Source: Talinum fruticosum
Lineage: Eukaryota > Streptophyta > Magnoliopsida > Caryophyllales > Talinaceae
DNA: 64,000 bases
Direction: 5' to 3'
Assembly (NCBI GenBank): GCA_021018815.1
Contig: JAITYX010000059.1
Location: forward strand, 3,534,001 to 3,598,000
Shown: positions 31,301-41,800 of the stretch, one piece after another
How the letters are laid out: each line of letters starts with the position of its first letter
How positions within the stretch are numbered: the stretch's first letter is position 1
Notes under the pieces: model-generated
Database searches by the model: none
Seen by the model: the letters and a program-made list of their open reading frames with translations, nothing else
What the model was told of the DNA's origin: nothing
Made by a program: the position numbers and the translations under genes

Positions 31301-34300
31301 TCTTGGGATGGGTAACCTCTTGGGAAATTTTCCAAAGGAACATGTGAGTGAGGACAAAGTACGTTAGAAAGGTTTATGGTTTTTGTGGAGGCAATGGTTG
31401 ATCCTTTAAGCATAGAACAGTTTTGAGTAAATTTTTGCAGCCAGGATAGGGGTCCAGGCAATATAAATGATCCGCCTCCCTTCCTTGTAATGCGCCCTGA
31501 CCTCAGCATCCAAGCCCATTACCACTATAGACGTTCCACTCAAACATCCACAAAATTATCTTAATTTCTTAACCTTAATTAATGTGCATGATGACTAGGG
31601 CAACAAAAGTTCTTACAAATTCCAACCAAGGTTGGATGGGGTAATTCCAAACATACAATTATTCATATTTCACCATATCCATACAAATTCCATGCAAAAA
31701 TCATCGAAGTTTTTTTAATTATTAACGTAGTCTAAAGCTTAAACAAGTGATCAATAACAAGGATGGATTTCCTAGCTTGGGTTTTCAAAAATCACTACCC
31801 GTTGGTCTTCTTAGATGTTTTCTCGATCCCTTTAACTTTCAAAACCTCAAAAATTTCAGAACCTTAAAAATGGTGAGGTCATCGGTTCCATGAGTTCAAT
31901 GAATAACCCTTAAACCTTCCTTCTTGTTGCACTTTGCACATTAATCAGTTAACACATAGTTATATGATACAAATAAACACATCACACCTAAACTTGAACC
32001 ATACGAAGAGTAGTATACGAATATAAACATTTCTTGCACATAACTTTACAATTTTCTCATTCGCATCACTTAAATACTTAGCTACTCATAGACAAACAAA
32101 ACAAATCAAATACATACGATGAGCAATTTGATTAACCCGGCTCATTCCGGGTATGACTCAAGGACCTTTGTTTTCACTAAGTCCCTAAATAAACTCCGGT
32201 ACTAGACTAATCATAGTTGTCACTTACCAAACATGTCCTTTAGACTCTTAGTCCTCATCGGAGTCCAAAGAAAGCTAAGTTTGCTAAGTCAAACTAATAA
32301 TCCAAATATAAGCATAGCAAGTACTTAAGAACATATACCTTTAAAACTTCCATAAACTCGTTATAAAATAATCGTGTAATATATTTCTTTTGATAAAGCC
32401 AACAACCACATGTACTTAAAGCCTTAAAGGCAGTCATAGTCTTACAAATATCATAATAAGTTCAAATCTATATTCATATCATATCATATTGTGCTTACTT
32501 AAATGAAGCTGCTTAGTTTGGTGGAAATCAACGCATGACCCACACAAAAACTATCACGACACAAGGGTGACAAACAATATCCCGGTAACACCCGTCGTTA
32601 ACTCATTCATATGGTACCATAGGACTCCTACATATAGTACTACCCAGGCACCCTTGCTCTAAAGGATGCAAACCGGGCACGTAATATAAACCATAGAGAC
32701 ACATTATATCCCGCGAGTTCAAGTTGAAAAACCATCGTTGCCCATCAGGGACTCTCATAACTAACATAACATATGAACCGACATTCATATCCTAGATGAT
32801 TGGTTAAACCTTTTACACCATGTGACCTGGATATAACGACAAACATTTCTATGGTCAATACAATAGTAATAAGTCCTGGTAAGATGTGAACTTCTTTCCC
32901 GAAAAACATAATTTGATTATAATATATAACCATAATACATAATATTATTTTTCAAGAAACTTGCATTCGTAATTCATGCAAATTTCGGTATCATAATATA
33001 GTCGAACAACATAGATCTATATATTTTCTCCAAATTCCTAATATATAATTAAGTTATCTTACTATTTTGTAGAACTAATTTTCATCATATACACATAAGC
33101 AGCCACCCAATACACTAAACAAGATGTATTTACTAAAAAATTTAACTCATACTTTTAAAATTCACGAAACTTTACAGCAAATTATGTTAGAGAGACCCTA
33201 CAGTAAAATTTTCATAATTTTTCGTCAAGACAATAATTCCACAAAATTCTCAGTGGTTGAAAATATAGTAAATTCGAAAATTAAGCTGATCTTCCACCAT
33301 TTTGTTCTTTCAACTCAAAACAGCTCAAGTATAATCTAAAGCATACATGCATGATCAAATGCACAACATAACTATGAATGTTATACATGCATGATTCAAT
33401 TGAAATCCACATAATCCAACAATCACAAGTAAACATAAGTCGTGGGTTTCTAGCTAATCAAATCAGGTTTCTACTTCAGTAAACCTTAAAACATCTTTTG
33501 CATATATGGAACCATCAACGGATTCTCAAATTCAAGCATCGATTTTCAAGCTTAATCTTCCCTAAGCAATCTTAGATTAAAGGAAAGGAAAGAATTACTC
33601 AGAACAAAGTATAGAATCCCTATTTTCCCCTCTTCTTTCTTTTTTTGTTTTTTTCTTTTCTGTTTTTTATTTGCTTTGACTTTTCTAAAACTTCCAACAT
33701 TTTTTTATACCACTTTTACTTTTGGTAATTTCTACTAAGTTTATGAAATTGAGACCACAAAATAAAATTTCTAAATGCAAGAACAAAGCACACATTTACA
33801 CATAATGCGTAAGTTAGAAGGTCAAATTTCGAGGTGCTATATGCTTTAATGGACAAAAGAGAGCCTTAGGTAGTTGCCTAGCCAGAGAAAGATTCTGGAT
33901 GGGACCAGTCAAGTGGATTTCTAAGTCAGTCAAATTAAGAGGCACAAGATTGATGTTGTGGTCTTTATATAGGGATGAATGCAATGCCATGAATTTGGCT
34001 TAAAGGATTTCAAATGAATACTTATATTACCAAAGGTGCACCTTTTATTTTTTTCCAGAAGTCCACATTTTAGAGCTCCACAATTAAGCATGCTTGCTTG
34101 GAGAGTTGTCTTAGGATAGATGGCCTGTTCTCAAAGCACAATTGAAAAACTCAGTGGTGATATATGGGCAATCGTAAAGTTTTAAAACCGTTCCTAGCAA
34201 CTATTCGTGGTCCGAGTATGGATCGGGGTGTTACATATGGTATTAGAGCCGACTTGCGACCGCGAGCCTCATCAATGGACATAAGAGTCCTAGACGATCA

Positions 34301-36117
34301 CATAAAGGGGCAAAGGTACTGGAATTGGACGGCTCGTCAAAGGACACGTAAGTCGATTGAATCAAGAGGCATGACAAGGACGTCGTGGTCTTCATGTGGG
34401 GGTGAATGTAATATCCTGAATATGGATTAAAGGATTTGAAATGATTGCTTATATCATCAAATGTAAATTTCTTTTTAGAGAGCCCGCTCTTTATAACTTT
34501 AGGGGAAGTTTTTAGGTACCGTGTGAGTGAGGACAAATTAAGCTCACAAGGCTTGTGATGATTAGTTAGGAGGGTAGGTGTCCATCCTTAGTTACTGCAA
34601 ACCGGGTAGGATTGGGGCATTATATATCTTGAATTTGTTATTTTGTTATTTGAATTTTGTTTTAAAATTTTGGTGCTGGTATTCATCGATTTGACTACTT
34701 GAGATCGTCCATGATGTTAGTTCTGATTTGTGTGGGGGGTTGTCTAAAAGGCTTATGGTACACCCGTGAGATTTGACATTTAACAATCAGATGGTGGGAT
34801 GCCTTTTTACCATAGTGGATCTTGTGTGAGACCGTCTCACCTAAAAGTTATCGTGGAACGGAAGCTTTTATAGTTATTTTAAATACATAAAGGGTGACTA
34901 ATAATTTATTAGGAGTGACTTTAATAAAAGTCACCATTTGATGAATTATTAGTCACCTTTGAACTAAAAGGTCGCTCTAATGTAAATTATTAATCATATT
35001 AAAACCTTCAAAAGGTAACCCCTCACAATATGTCTCATCATAACTCTTATGTGAGACAACCTCATATAAGAATTTGTGTTTTTATTATTAACTATACCAC
35101 CTTATTTTGGTGGTTTATTCATTTGCCTTTTTAACATGGTGGTTCTGATATTTGCTAATTGATAATCAGATGGTAGAACACCTTTTCAATTATTAAATTT
35201 ACCACCTTGTTTTGGTGGTTAGTAACTCATTTTCCTTTTTAACTTGGTGGTTACTCATCCTGCCTTTTTGGCTTCTGCTATCTTCATAGGCGGTGTGCTA
35301 ATGTGTGATGACATATGGAGGTCCTTGCCATTTTCTTTGCTTTGATGCTAACTCTAGCTTAGGCACAATTCTTGAAGAGAGCTATCCAGGCTCTTTGGAA
35401 GTCAAGATGATGGAACAGATGTTGCGATGTCATGAGTCTGTATACATAATCGTCCAATGTTAAGCATTAGGAGCCCTTACATTAATCCAATAATATCATA
35501 GGTGAATTACCAGCGTGACCATGTATGGAATTCCTCCATTCGTTTTCCCATTGACCGATCTTGTTAACCCCTCCCCCCAAGAAAAACAACAAACAATCAC
35601 AAAAAGGCAAAATGATGAAGTACACACCCAATTCAGAAATCGGACAAAAAAATTTCATCAGCTCTTGGAAGTAACATGCCAGCCTAGTAGATAATTCAGC
35701 AAGGTGCCGTTCCTTTCCGACTTCTGAAACCGAATGGCTTTCAAATCTAAGGTTCAATGAAAACAGTCTCTATAATTGAGTTGTAGAGCAGAGCATCTGA
35801 AATGCAATTTCATCTGGCTCTGTCTTAGGTTGGACTCAGGGTCGCTGGTTTTTCGCAGAAGCCTGTTATTGATGTGTTTCTTTACTCATCATTTTCGTCA
35901 ATGATATTCTAGACGCTGCTCAGAATTTGTGTTTTTCTTAATTCTGTGAGAAGCTGATTGGAATGTGTTGTTATAGGTTGACAGATTGGTTAAGATATTC
36001 CCTGGAGTGGCCCATGGGTGGACCGTCAGGTATGATGCTCAAGATCCAGCAGCCGCAAAGCCTGCAGAAGAAGCTCACCAGGACACATTGGCATGGTTTA
36101 CAAAACACCTCAAGTAA
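28331..36117 (+). CDS. Dienelactone hydrolase family protein 1 (alpha/beta hydrolase)
   Basis: Seven exons: 28331-28478, 29334-29355, 29908-30034, 30499-30589, 30736-30822, 30981-31081, 35977-36117. They join in frame to 238 residues with no lesion. The protein starts MSGPQCCENPPTLNPDSGAG, the signature N-terminus of the plant group often annotated as endo-1,3;1,4-beta-D-glucanase-like. The dienelactone-hydrolase triad is present: Cys127 (GFCWG nucleophile elbow), Asp172 (GAEIDHMSP), His205 (VAHGWTVR). No signal peptide is seen, so it is probably cytosolic; the physiological substrate is unknown. Exon 2 is a 22-base microexon. Intron 6 is 4.9 kb, enlarged by retroelement remnants (31202-34624) and a MITE (34819-35074). 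I chose the start at 28331 over the in-frame ATG at 28310 because homologues begin with MSGPQCC. Arabidopsis equivalents flank RNR2A/MED33A (At3g23570, At3g23600). Confidence 0.92.
28824..29185 (+). repeat. ~180-bp tandem duplication in hydrolase 1 intron 1
   Basis: Two adjacent, about 80-90% similar copies begin near 28824 and 29005. Shared blocks include TTGGTGTTAAATTAAACTGG, CTTGATTTTGACTTGG-like text and TTGAATTGTCCAAT. The duplication lies wholly inside the intron. Confidence 0.8.
31202..31466 (+). mobile_element. TRIM-like element, LTR-a (degenerate)
   Basis: It begins TATAATAACCCGAGTATGG and aligns with LTR-b and LTR-c through ATATCACCGAAGGTGCACC and GTGAGTGAGGACAAA. It is preceded by TTTCT, a 4/5 match to the TATCT following LTR-c, which is a plausible decayed target duplication. 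The 3' edge is approximate. Confidence 0.6.
31486..33841 (-). mobile_element. Probable solo LTR nested in the TRIM-like element
   Basis: It starts TGTAATGCGCCCTGAC and ends CGAGGTGCTATA. Read on the minus strand this is an LTR opening with TATAGCACCTCGAAATTTG and closing with GGGCGCATTACA, the form of many plant Ty3-type LTRs (TGTAGCACC...GTTACA) with the terminal base decayed. It is about 2.36 kb long with no coding capacity. The flanks on each side match the two halves of the TRIM internal region. A clear 5-bp target duplication was not seen, so the edges may be off by a few bases. Confidence 0.5.
33842..33979 (+). mobile_element. TRIM-like internal region, right half
   Basis: AATGGACAAAAGAG through AGGCACAAGATTGATGTTG aligns with the intact internal region at 34236-34406 and ends in the same purine-rich GGGATGAA just before LTR-b. 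The left half is separated from it by the solo LTR. Confidence 0.6.
33980..34235 (+). mobile_element. TRIM-like element, LTR-b
   Basis: It begins TGCAATGCCATGAATTTGG and ends GATCGGGGTGTTACA, followed directly by a primer binding site. It is about 256 bp and shares its start, its ATATTACCAAAGGTGCACC block and its end with the other LTR copies. Confidence 0.7.
34236..34406 (+). mobile_element. TRIM-like internal region with PBS and polypurine tract
   Basis: This 171-bp internal segment has no coding capacity. TGGTATTAGAGC at 34238-34249 differs by one base from the complement of the initiator tRNA-Met 3' end (TGGTATCAGAGC), the usual plant LTR primer site. GTGGGGGTGAA at about 34396-34406 sits immediately before LTR-c as a polypurine tract. 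LTR, PBS, short internal region, PPT and LTR is the defining layout of a TRIM. Confidence 0.7.
34407..34624 (+). mobile_element. TRIM-like element, LTR-c
   Basis: It begins TGTAATATCCTGAATATGG, includes GTGTGAGTGAGGACAAA and ends GGATTGGGGCATTATA. It is about 218 bp and is the downstream LTR of the intact internal unit. Confidence 0.65.
34731..35260 (+). repeat. Imperfect ~100-bp tandem repeat split by MITE copy 2
   Basis: AATCAGATGGTGGGATGCC (about 34787) recurs as AATCAGATGGTAGAACACC (about 35164). CCACCTTATTTTGGTGGTTT (about 35098) recurs as CCACCTTGTTTTGGTGGTTA (about 35204). The second copies follow the first in the same order, so the repeat pre-dates the MITE insertion. Confidence 0.6.
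34819..35074 (+). mobile_element. Foldback MITE, copy 2
   Basis: The ends form an imperfect inverted repeat: ATCTTGTGTGAGACCGTCTC on the left pairs with GTGAGACAACCTCATATAAG on the right. The core (GTGACTAATAATTTATTAGG ... GATGAATTATTAGTCACC) is itself palindromic. It is the second copy of the family seen at 15888-16123, in the opposite orientation. It is non-coding. Confidence 0.7.
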
Positions 36118-36556
36118 GAGACTTTAGTAGCAGGATTATGAGCTTTTCTATAGGCCATTATTATTCCAACACGGGTATGGAGCTGTATGAACAGGTCTAG
36201 TCTATGCGAAAATGACCCAGAAGAAACCAGATTTGGTTGCTCAAAATAACGTTTGGGTTTCTTTGTATGAGAATAAAAACACTTGGATGTTTGATGCTTG
36301 TGGCTGAGTGGTGTATTAGATGGTATACTGATGTTATTGTACCAAGAAGCAACTCTCCTTGATGTTTTTTCCATCACTAGTCCTTGTTTTCTGTTCAATT
36401 TAGCTCGTTCAGATCCAGCATCATTCTTTTGATAAAAAAATTCCAAGTACACTCTTTGCACTAATTTAGCAGGAGATATATATAATTGCTGGGATTGTTT
36501 CAGTTCTCTGTAGAAGTCAAGAAAACCAAGTAGTGAATAGTAGTGATGGCTGTCAT

Positions 36557-36614
36557 GATAGATAATCTTGACATTAGTGGCAGATGATAGATAATCTTGA
36601 CATTAGTGGCAGAT
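36557..36614 (+). repeat. Perfect 29-bp tandem duplication
   Basis: Two identical units of 29 bases run head to tail (36557-36585 and 36586-36614). Each begins GATAGATAATCTTGACATT. Confidence 0.95.
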
Positions 36615-36814
36615 CCAGAAATCTTCTTTTAACAGTGTCCATTTTTTAGTTTTCTTTAATTTTATGATTATGAATCAATTTTTACAGGGTGTTCACTTTT
36701 ATAGTTTTATAATTTTTTTGAAAAAAGTAAATAATTATCATTAATTGTTAAGGATGTTTTTAGAAAATTTTTGTCAAATTTTTCATCTTAATAATTCCAA
36801 AGACACCCTAGGTC
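36600..36814 (+). repeat. Dispersed MITE-like repeat, copy A
   Basis: It opens with the AGTGGCAGATCCAGAAATC group followed by AGTGTCCATTTT and closes with TTCCAAAGACACCCTAGG. The reverse complement of 47615-47811 shows the same start, the same GTGTCC block and a similar end, so both derive from one repeat family. The first bases overlap the 29-bp duplication. Confidence 0.45.
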
Positions 36815-38869
36815 ATAAGGTATGTATGTTACAGCTTGACGCGGTATACATTAAGCTCACTAAAGTTCAGAAAATTTTGTGGTGTTGAGTGGAAGATTGG
36901 TTAATGGATGTGAAATTAGAAGTTTGAATTGTCAACCAATCAAGTCTCCTATTTAATTTGTTATTACATAGGAGTATTTAAGCTGAATTTAAGTGCGAGT
37001 TAAAAATTGTCTTTCACAAACTGTGTATTAGTTTGAGTTTTGTTGTCACATGATATATTTATGATGTGCGTTACTTAAGATATTTCAAAACATCAGTTAA
37101 TGTCCTAGTGACATTTTTTGCAGGATGATTCAAGTTTCGAAGTTATAACTGAAGAAATACTTCTCTGTCTCCTTTGCCTAAAAAAAAGAAGGGAATACTC
37201 CAACCTCAATAACGAAAATTCTGTCCTAAGTTTTATTAGAATGATCCCTTATTTATATAAAAAAATAATGGAATGATATATACTCCTTTTGACAACGATT
37301 CTATTATAAGTTTATTGGTGAGTTTTATATAATACTAATAATAATTCAAATATCAGCTTATTATTAATTTTTTTGTTAGTTTTTGTTCAAATAAATTACA
37401 AAATCACAGAGTAGTACAATTTTAATACAAAATAATAATAAAAATTAAACTTAAGAGATCTAATAGACTAACATACCTAATACCTCAGTTTAACCATTAA
37501 AGTAAAACCTCGTTTATTATAAATCATTAATTTTTAATACTAACCAAACTTCATGACTTAAAAATAATGCTGGGTAAGGTATAACATAGTTACATTAATT
37601 TGCCAACCATGTAATACCTTAATCCAAAATTGATAGAAATTCCTGACTAATAGTCAACACTTTTCTAGGTCTTCTGATATATTTTTAAAATTTTTTCATG
37701 TAATTGTGTCAGTCAAAATGGAAGTTTGTGGCTGTAGCCATCTCATCTGGCGTGATTATTGTTAAAAGTGTCAAGAATATGCGTTGTTTTAGTTGAAGTT
37801 GAAGGTGCCACTTTCACTTCTAGGGTTTGAGTTGACAGTTGACAGTTGACAGGTAAATGACAGTTAATAACATTGACCCCACTTTCTCCTAACTAAACCG
37901 CCAACTAACTCTTTTTAATCAATCTCAATTTATGCTGACTATATGCACACGTTTTTGGCGGTGGCTGAGGTGTCTCGATAAGGATGGTATCACACGTGTA
38001 GTTCAATGGGGGAAATTAGGGAAAATTTCAGAGTTTAAAATTTTTTAATAATTTTTTAGCAACATCGGATTCTCACCTAATAATTTTTACATTGGAGTAC
38101 ATCGTACTGTAATTTTTCAGAATTGTATTCAATATCTAATTAGTTGCAAATTTATTACTTTTACTTCTTTTATAGTGCAACAATAATAATAAAAAATATA
38201 TTTTTTGATCTCATAAAATTAGGTCATAAAACATCATATATGATTTTACAGTTGCTGTAAATTATACTCACGCAAAAGTTTACAAACTTCTATCATAAGA
38301 GCTAAAGAAACACTCCTAAATCACAACCACTTTAAGCTAATACATCATAAAAGTATTAAATACTACCTCAAAAAAATGTAAAATCAACCCTCAATATTTA
38401 TCGCTTTCAAACTCGAAAGAAACCAATCACACGTGCTTTTTAAAACATTTTTTCTTGAAGAGAGAGTAACAAGAATTTAGGGTAGATGGTGGACTGTAAA
38501 TTGTGATAATTGGATCTACTTTGAATTGTTTTGGCAGCATGGCCAGTTGTAAGGTAGAAGACTACAAGTACTTTTTGCCAATTTAAATACGAAGTAGCTA
38601 ATTTTAATTAATAAAATATTTAAAAAATTTTATCGACCGATAAAATTTATAATTTACTGAATTATTTCGAATAAGAGACAAAGATCTTTTAATACGTATT
38701 TACTCGATTCTAAACTTCCGGAGTTCTCAAAAGAAAATTCAAGTTATTTAAATCTTCATGTATACGATTCAAGCAAGGATTATTTAGCAAGGAGAGATTA
38801 CTGGCCGGGCGTTGAACTGAACCCGGTTAGAGGGTAGTAGTTGGGTATCTCCCGGGTTGAATCGTCAAG

Positions 38870-38877
38870 ATTCCCGC
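38870..38877 (+). promoter_or_regulatory. E2F-like site upstream of hydrolase 2
   Basis: ATTCCCGC fits the plant E2F consensus WTTSSCSS and lies about 130 bp upstream of the ATG, within a GC-rich patch. This is a match by eye only. Confidence 0.3.
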
Positions 38878-39005
38878 CCTCCGGGCTACTACATCCACTG
38901 ACCCACTCCCGGGGTTAACTTAACTTACATTTTGGGCCTCGAAACATCCATTTCTCTCAACCCTCAAATTTCAACACCTTCGAGAGAGAGGAGAGAGACA
39001 GAGAG

Positions 39006-41800
39006 ATGGCAGGAGCAGAGTGCTGCGAGAACCCACCAACGCTAAGCCCACGCTGCGGCGCAGGCCACGTCAAGGAAATCTCCGGCCTCCACTGCTACGT
39101 TTCCGGCCCCCTGGTTGCAGCCTTGCTATCATCCTTGTCTCCGACATCTTTGGTATTCTCATAATTTCTCTCTTCTTTGGACCCCCAAATAGCTGAATTT
39201 CCATTTCTCTGTACACTCCTGAAGCGTCTGTCTAGGATTTTGCTTGGTGGGTCAAATTTCATTTTTTTTAATTTGATGGGTATTTTTTTCTTTTTTGATT
39301 TTTCAAGTGGGAATTGGTTGGGTTTGTCTTGGATGTCTTTACCCTTTGTTGTGATCAACTCTGTTTGTGTTCTGACTTTATGTATCGGAATTTCTTTTTG
39401 CAGGGTATGAAGCTCCAAACTTAAGGTGTGTACATTTATGGGCTTATTTTTATCTTGACGATTTATTGCCTTTGAAATTGGTCTTAAACTATCTTATAAT
39501 CGTTGTGTCGTATGAAATATAAGGGATTTATCTGGACAAATTTCCTTAAATCAGAAGTTAAACAAATCTGTTTGGTGTGAGATCAAGTTAGCCATGGCAC
39601 TTCTTGTTACTAATTAACATTTAACGACGTTTTGATTTCCTTAAAACTTCCTTAATAATCTGATGCTCCTCATGTAGGAAGCTCTCAGACAAACTAGCAG
39701 CTGCTGGCTTCTGTGTCCTGGTCCCGGATTTCCTTCACGGTGATCCATATCAACCTGAAAAACCTGAGAGGACACTACAAGAATGGTTGAAAGATCATTC
39801 ACCGGTCAGATTTCGGACTTTATTATGTATATGATTCTGAGATGTTGCCATTTGCTCATTGATTCTCATTATAGACCCCCTCCCCCAAATATGTCTCGAT
39901 GCTAATCGTATTTGTCGAAGTGCACAAAGCAACTATCAATCTATTCAAGCGTACAGACTCTTACAATTTGCAAAATAATAAATCAATCTTTGAAACTTTT
40001 GCTTATTTTCATAGGACAATGCAGCTGAAGAAGCAAAAGCAATCATCGAGGACCTGAAACGTAGAGCTGTGTCCAAAATAGCAGCGGTTGGCTTCTGCTG
40101 GGGAGGTGAAAACTTCTTTCTCCTTGCAACCTTCGCTTATCAATATGGATGCATAGTTACTCTGTAGTTTCTCTTTGCTTTTGTAATTTTGAGACTTGCA
40201 GATATAATTTGTCGTCCATGCATTCATATAAATGTCCAGAAAATTAGAATGACATTCTATCGTTTCTGTGCAGCTAAGGTGGTTGTGGACCTAGCTAAGC
40301 CTGATTACCTTCAAGCTGCAGTGTTGTGTCATCCTTCCTATGTTACTGTAGATGATATTAAGGGTATGGCTCTCTGTGTACCTTCTCTTCTATTTTGTGT
40401 AATATTTTCGGTTTTGTGGCGTTCCTATGCTTGACTGTTTGAGGGGTTTTGATGTTGGAACCTCTTGGTACAATCACATTTGACATCATAGATTTGACCT
40501 AAATTGACAGATGTTAAAGTACCCATTGCCATTCTTGGAGCTGAGCTTGACCACATCTCTCCACCAGATCTATTGAGACAATTTGAGGAGATACTGAATA
40601 ATAATACTACGGTATGAAAACATGAGGAATTACTGGTATGTTTGACTTCAGTGTCTTCTTCTGCTGTGCACTTTTAGTGAATGGCATCCTGAGGTACAGA
40701 AATGTGAGTAACTACTGGTTATGTCTGGGTTCAATGCCATGTGCACTTTTTACTATGATAATCCTGAGGTATGAAAATGCGAGTAATTACTGATTATGTT
40801 TGGCTTCACTGCCTTCTTGTGCACTTTTCATCTCTGCTTATTCCTGATTAATTAGATGCACGCAGCTAATGCATTTGCCTTTTGACCTCCCTGGATACTG
40901 CTTTAATGAGATCAATGTCAGTCAGGTTGCTTCTCATGCATCTTGTTTTAGTACACTAATATGATTTTGAAGCTATAAATGGTGATTATCCATCTCTTTT
41001 GCACATTTCCTCTTGAAGGCTGAATATTATGGTGTTCTCACGAAAAGGAATCAATGTATATTGACTGTCAATAAGCCTGTAAAAGATTTACCTATAAAAC
41101 CCAATTGGGATATGTATAAAATGTGCTAAGAATTGCAATTTCTTTCCAACATTCTGAAAGACTCATCCCACTTGAGACTTTCAATTCATCTTTATCTCTG
41201 CTCTGAAGTCTGAACTAAGATGCCTTGGTGCTGACCTCTTCACTAGACAACGCATTTCACTGCACCCCACTAGTATAAGACAAATCGATGCCTATGAGCT
41301 ACAATTACACTGCTCGAACTTAGCTATATTCATGCTAGAAGGTTAAGTACCTGACATAGGTCTATGAATCAAACTCAGACACTTGACACTGTCTATGTAC
41401 CAAACTCAAGACATTTTCCTGAGAATTTCACTGTGCTTTTAGTCGAAAACAGGCCCAACATTAGATATCCATGTATTCTGTCAAATAACCAACTCACAAA
41501 TATTCGAGTATAAAACAAAGGAATAGTTTGTTTGAACGAGAAGTACTTGACAGTAGAAGATGAATCATAGATGCGCTGCAAGACATTGATGGATATGTTA
41601 CACAATGGGCTTATTGTATCATCTGGTTGTGCTTGACTTCACAGGTTGATGGCTTGGTTAAGATATTTCCGAATGTTTCCCATGGATGGACGGTGAGGTA
41701 CAACCTAGAAGACCCAGAAGCAGTGAAGGCCGCAGAGGAAGCTCATCAGGATATATTGAACTGGGTTGTTAAATATCTTAAACCAGAAACCCTCGAGTGA
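39006..41800 (+). CDS. Dienelactone hydrolase family protein 2 (alpha/beta hydrolase)
   Basis: This is a tandem paralogue of the hydrolase at 28331-36117. Seven exons: 39006-39152, 39404-39425, 39678-39804, 40015-40105, 40274-40363, 40511-40611, 41645-41800. Exon lengths match the paralogue at all internal positions except exon 5 (90 against 87). Exon 1 is one base short (147 against 148). Adding one C to the run 39107-39111 restores the frame and gives 244 residues. The triad is Cys127 (GFCWG), Asp173 (GAELDHISP) and His206 (VSHGWTVR). The N-terminus is MAGAECCENPPTLSPRCGAG. No targeting signal is seen. The protein differs from its neighbour in the middle region and ends in KPETLE, so the copies are not recent. 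The substrate is unknown. Uncorrected, the frame would stop inside intron 1. Confidence 0.9.
39107..39111 (+). other. Apparent 1-base deletion in hydrolase 2 exon 1 (C5 run)
   Basis: The frame reading CYVSG leaves the conserved register at this run of five C. With six C the exon continues GPPGCSLAIILVSDIFG and joins exon 2 (GYEAPNLR) in phase, exactly as in the intact paralogue. Confidence 0.88.
40612..40840 (+). repeat. Triplicated intronic repeat carrying the splice-donor motif
   Basis: Three imperfect units of about 75-82 bp start at the intron 6 donor. The GT positions are 40612, 40694 and 40769, in GGTATGAAAACATGAG, AGGTACAGAAATGTGAG and AGGTATGAAAATGCGAG. Each unit then reads TTACTGRTTATGT-like text, TTCA..GCC and TGTGCACTTTT. 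Confidence 0.8.

Larger units (their letters stand above)
36118..39005. other. Intergenic spacer between the two hydrolase genes
   Basis: This 2.9 kb AT-rich spacer holds a perfect 29-bp tandem duplication (36557-36614), one copy of a dispersed repeat (36600-36814), a TTGACAG triplet at 37832-37852, and the promoter of hydrolase 2 with a short GC-rich patch at 38805-38930. No coding sequence was seen. Confidence 0.6.
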
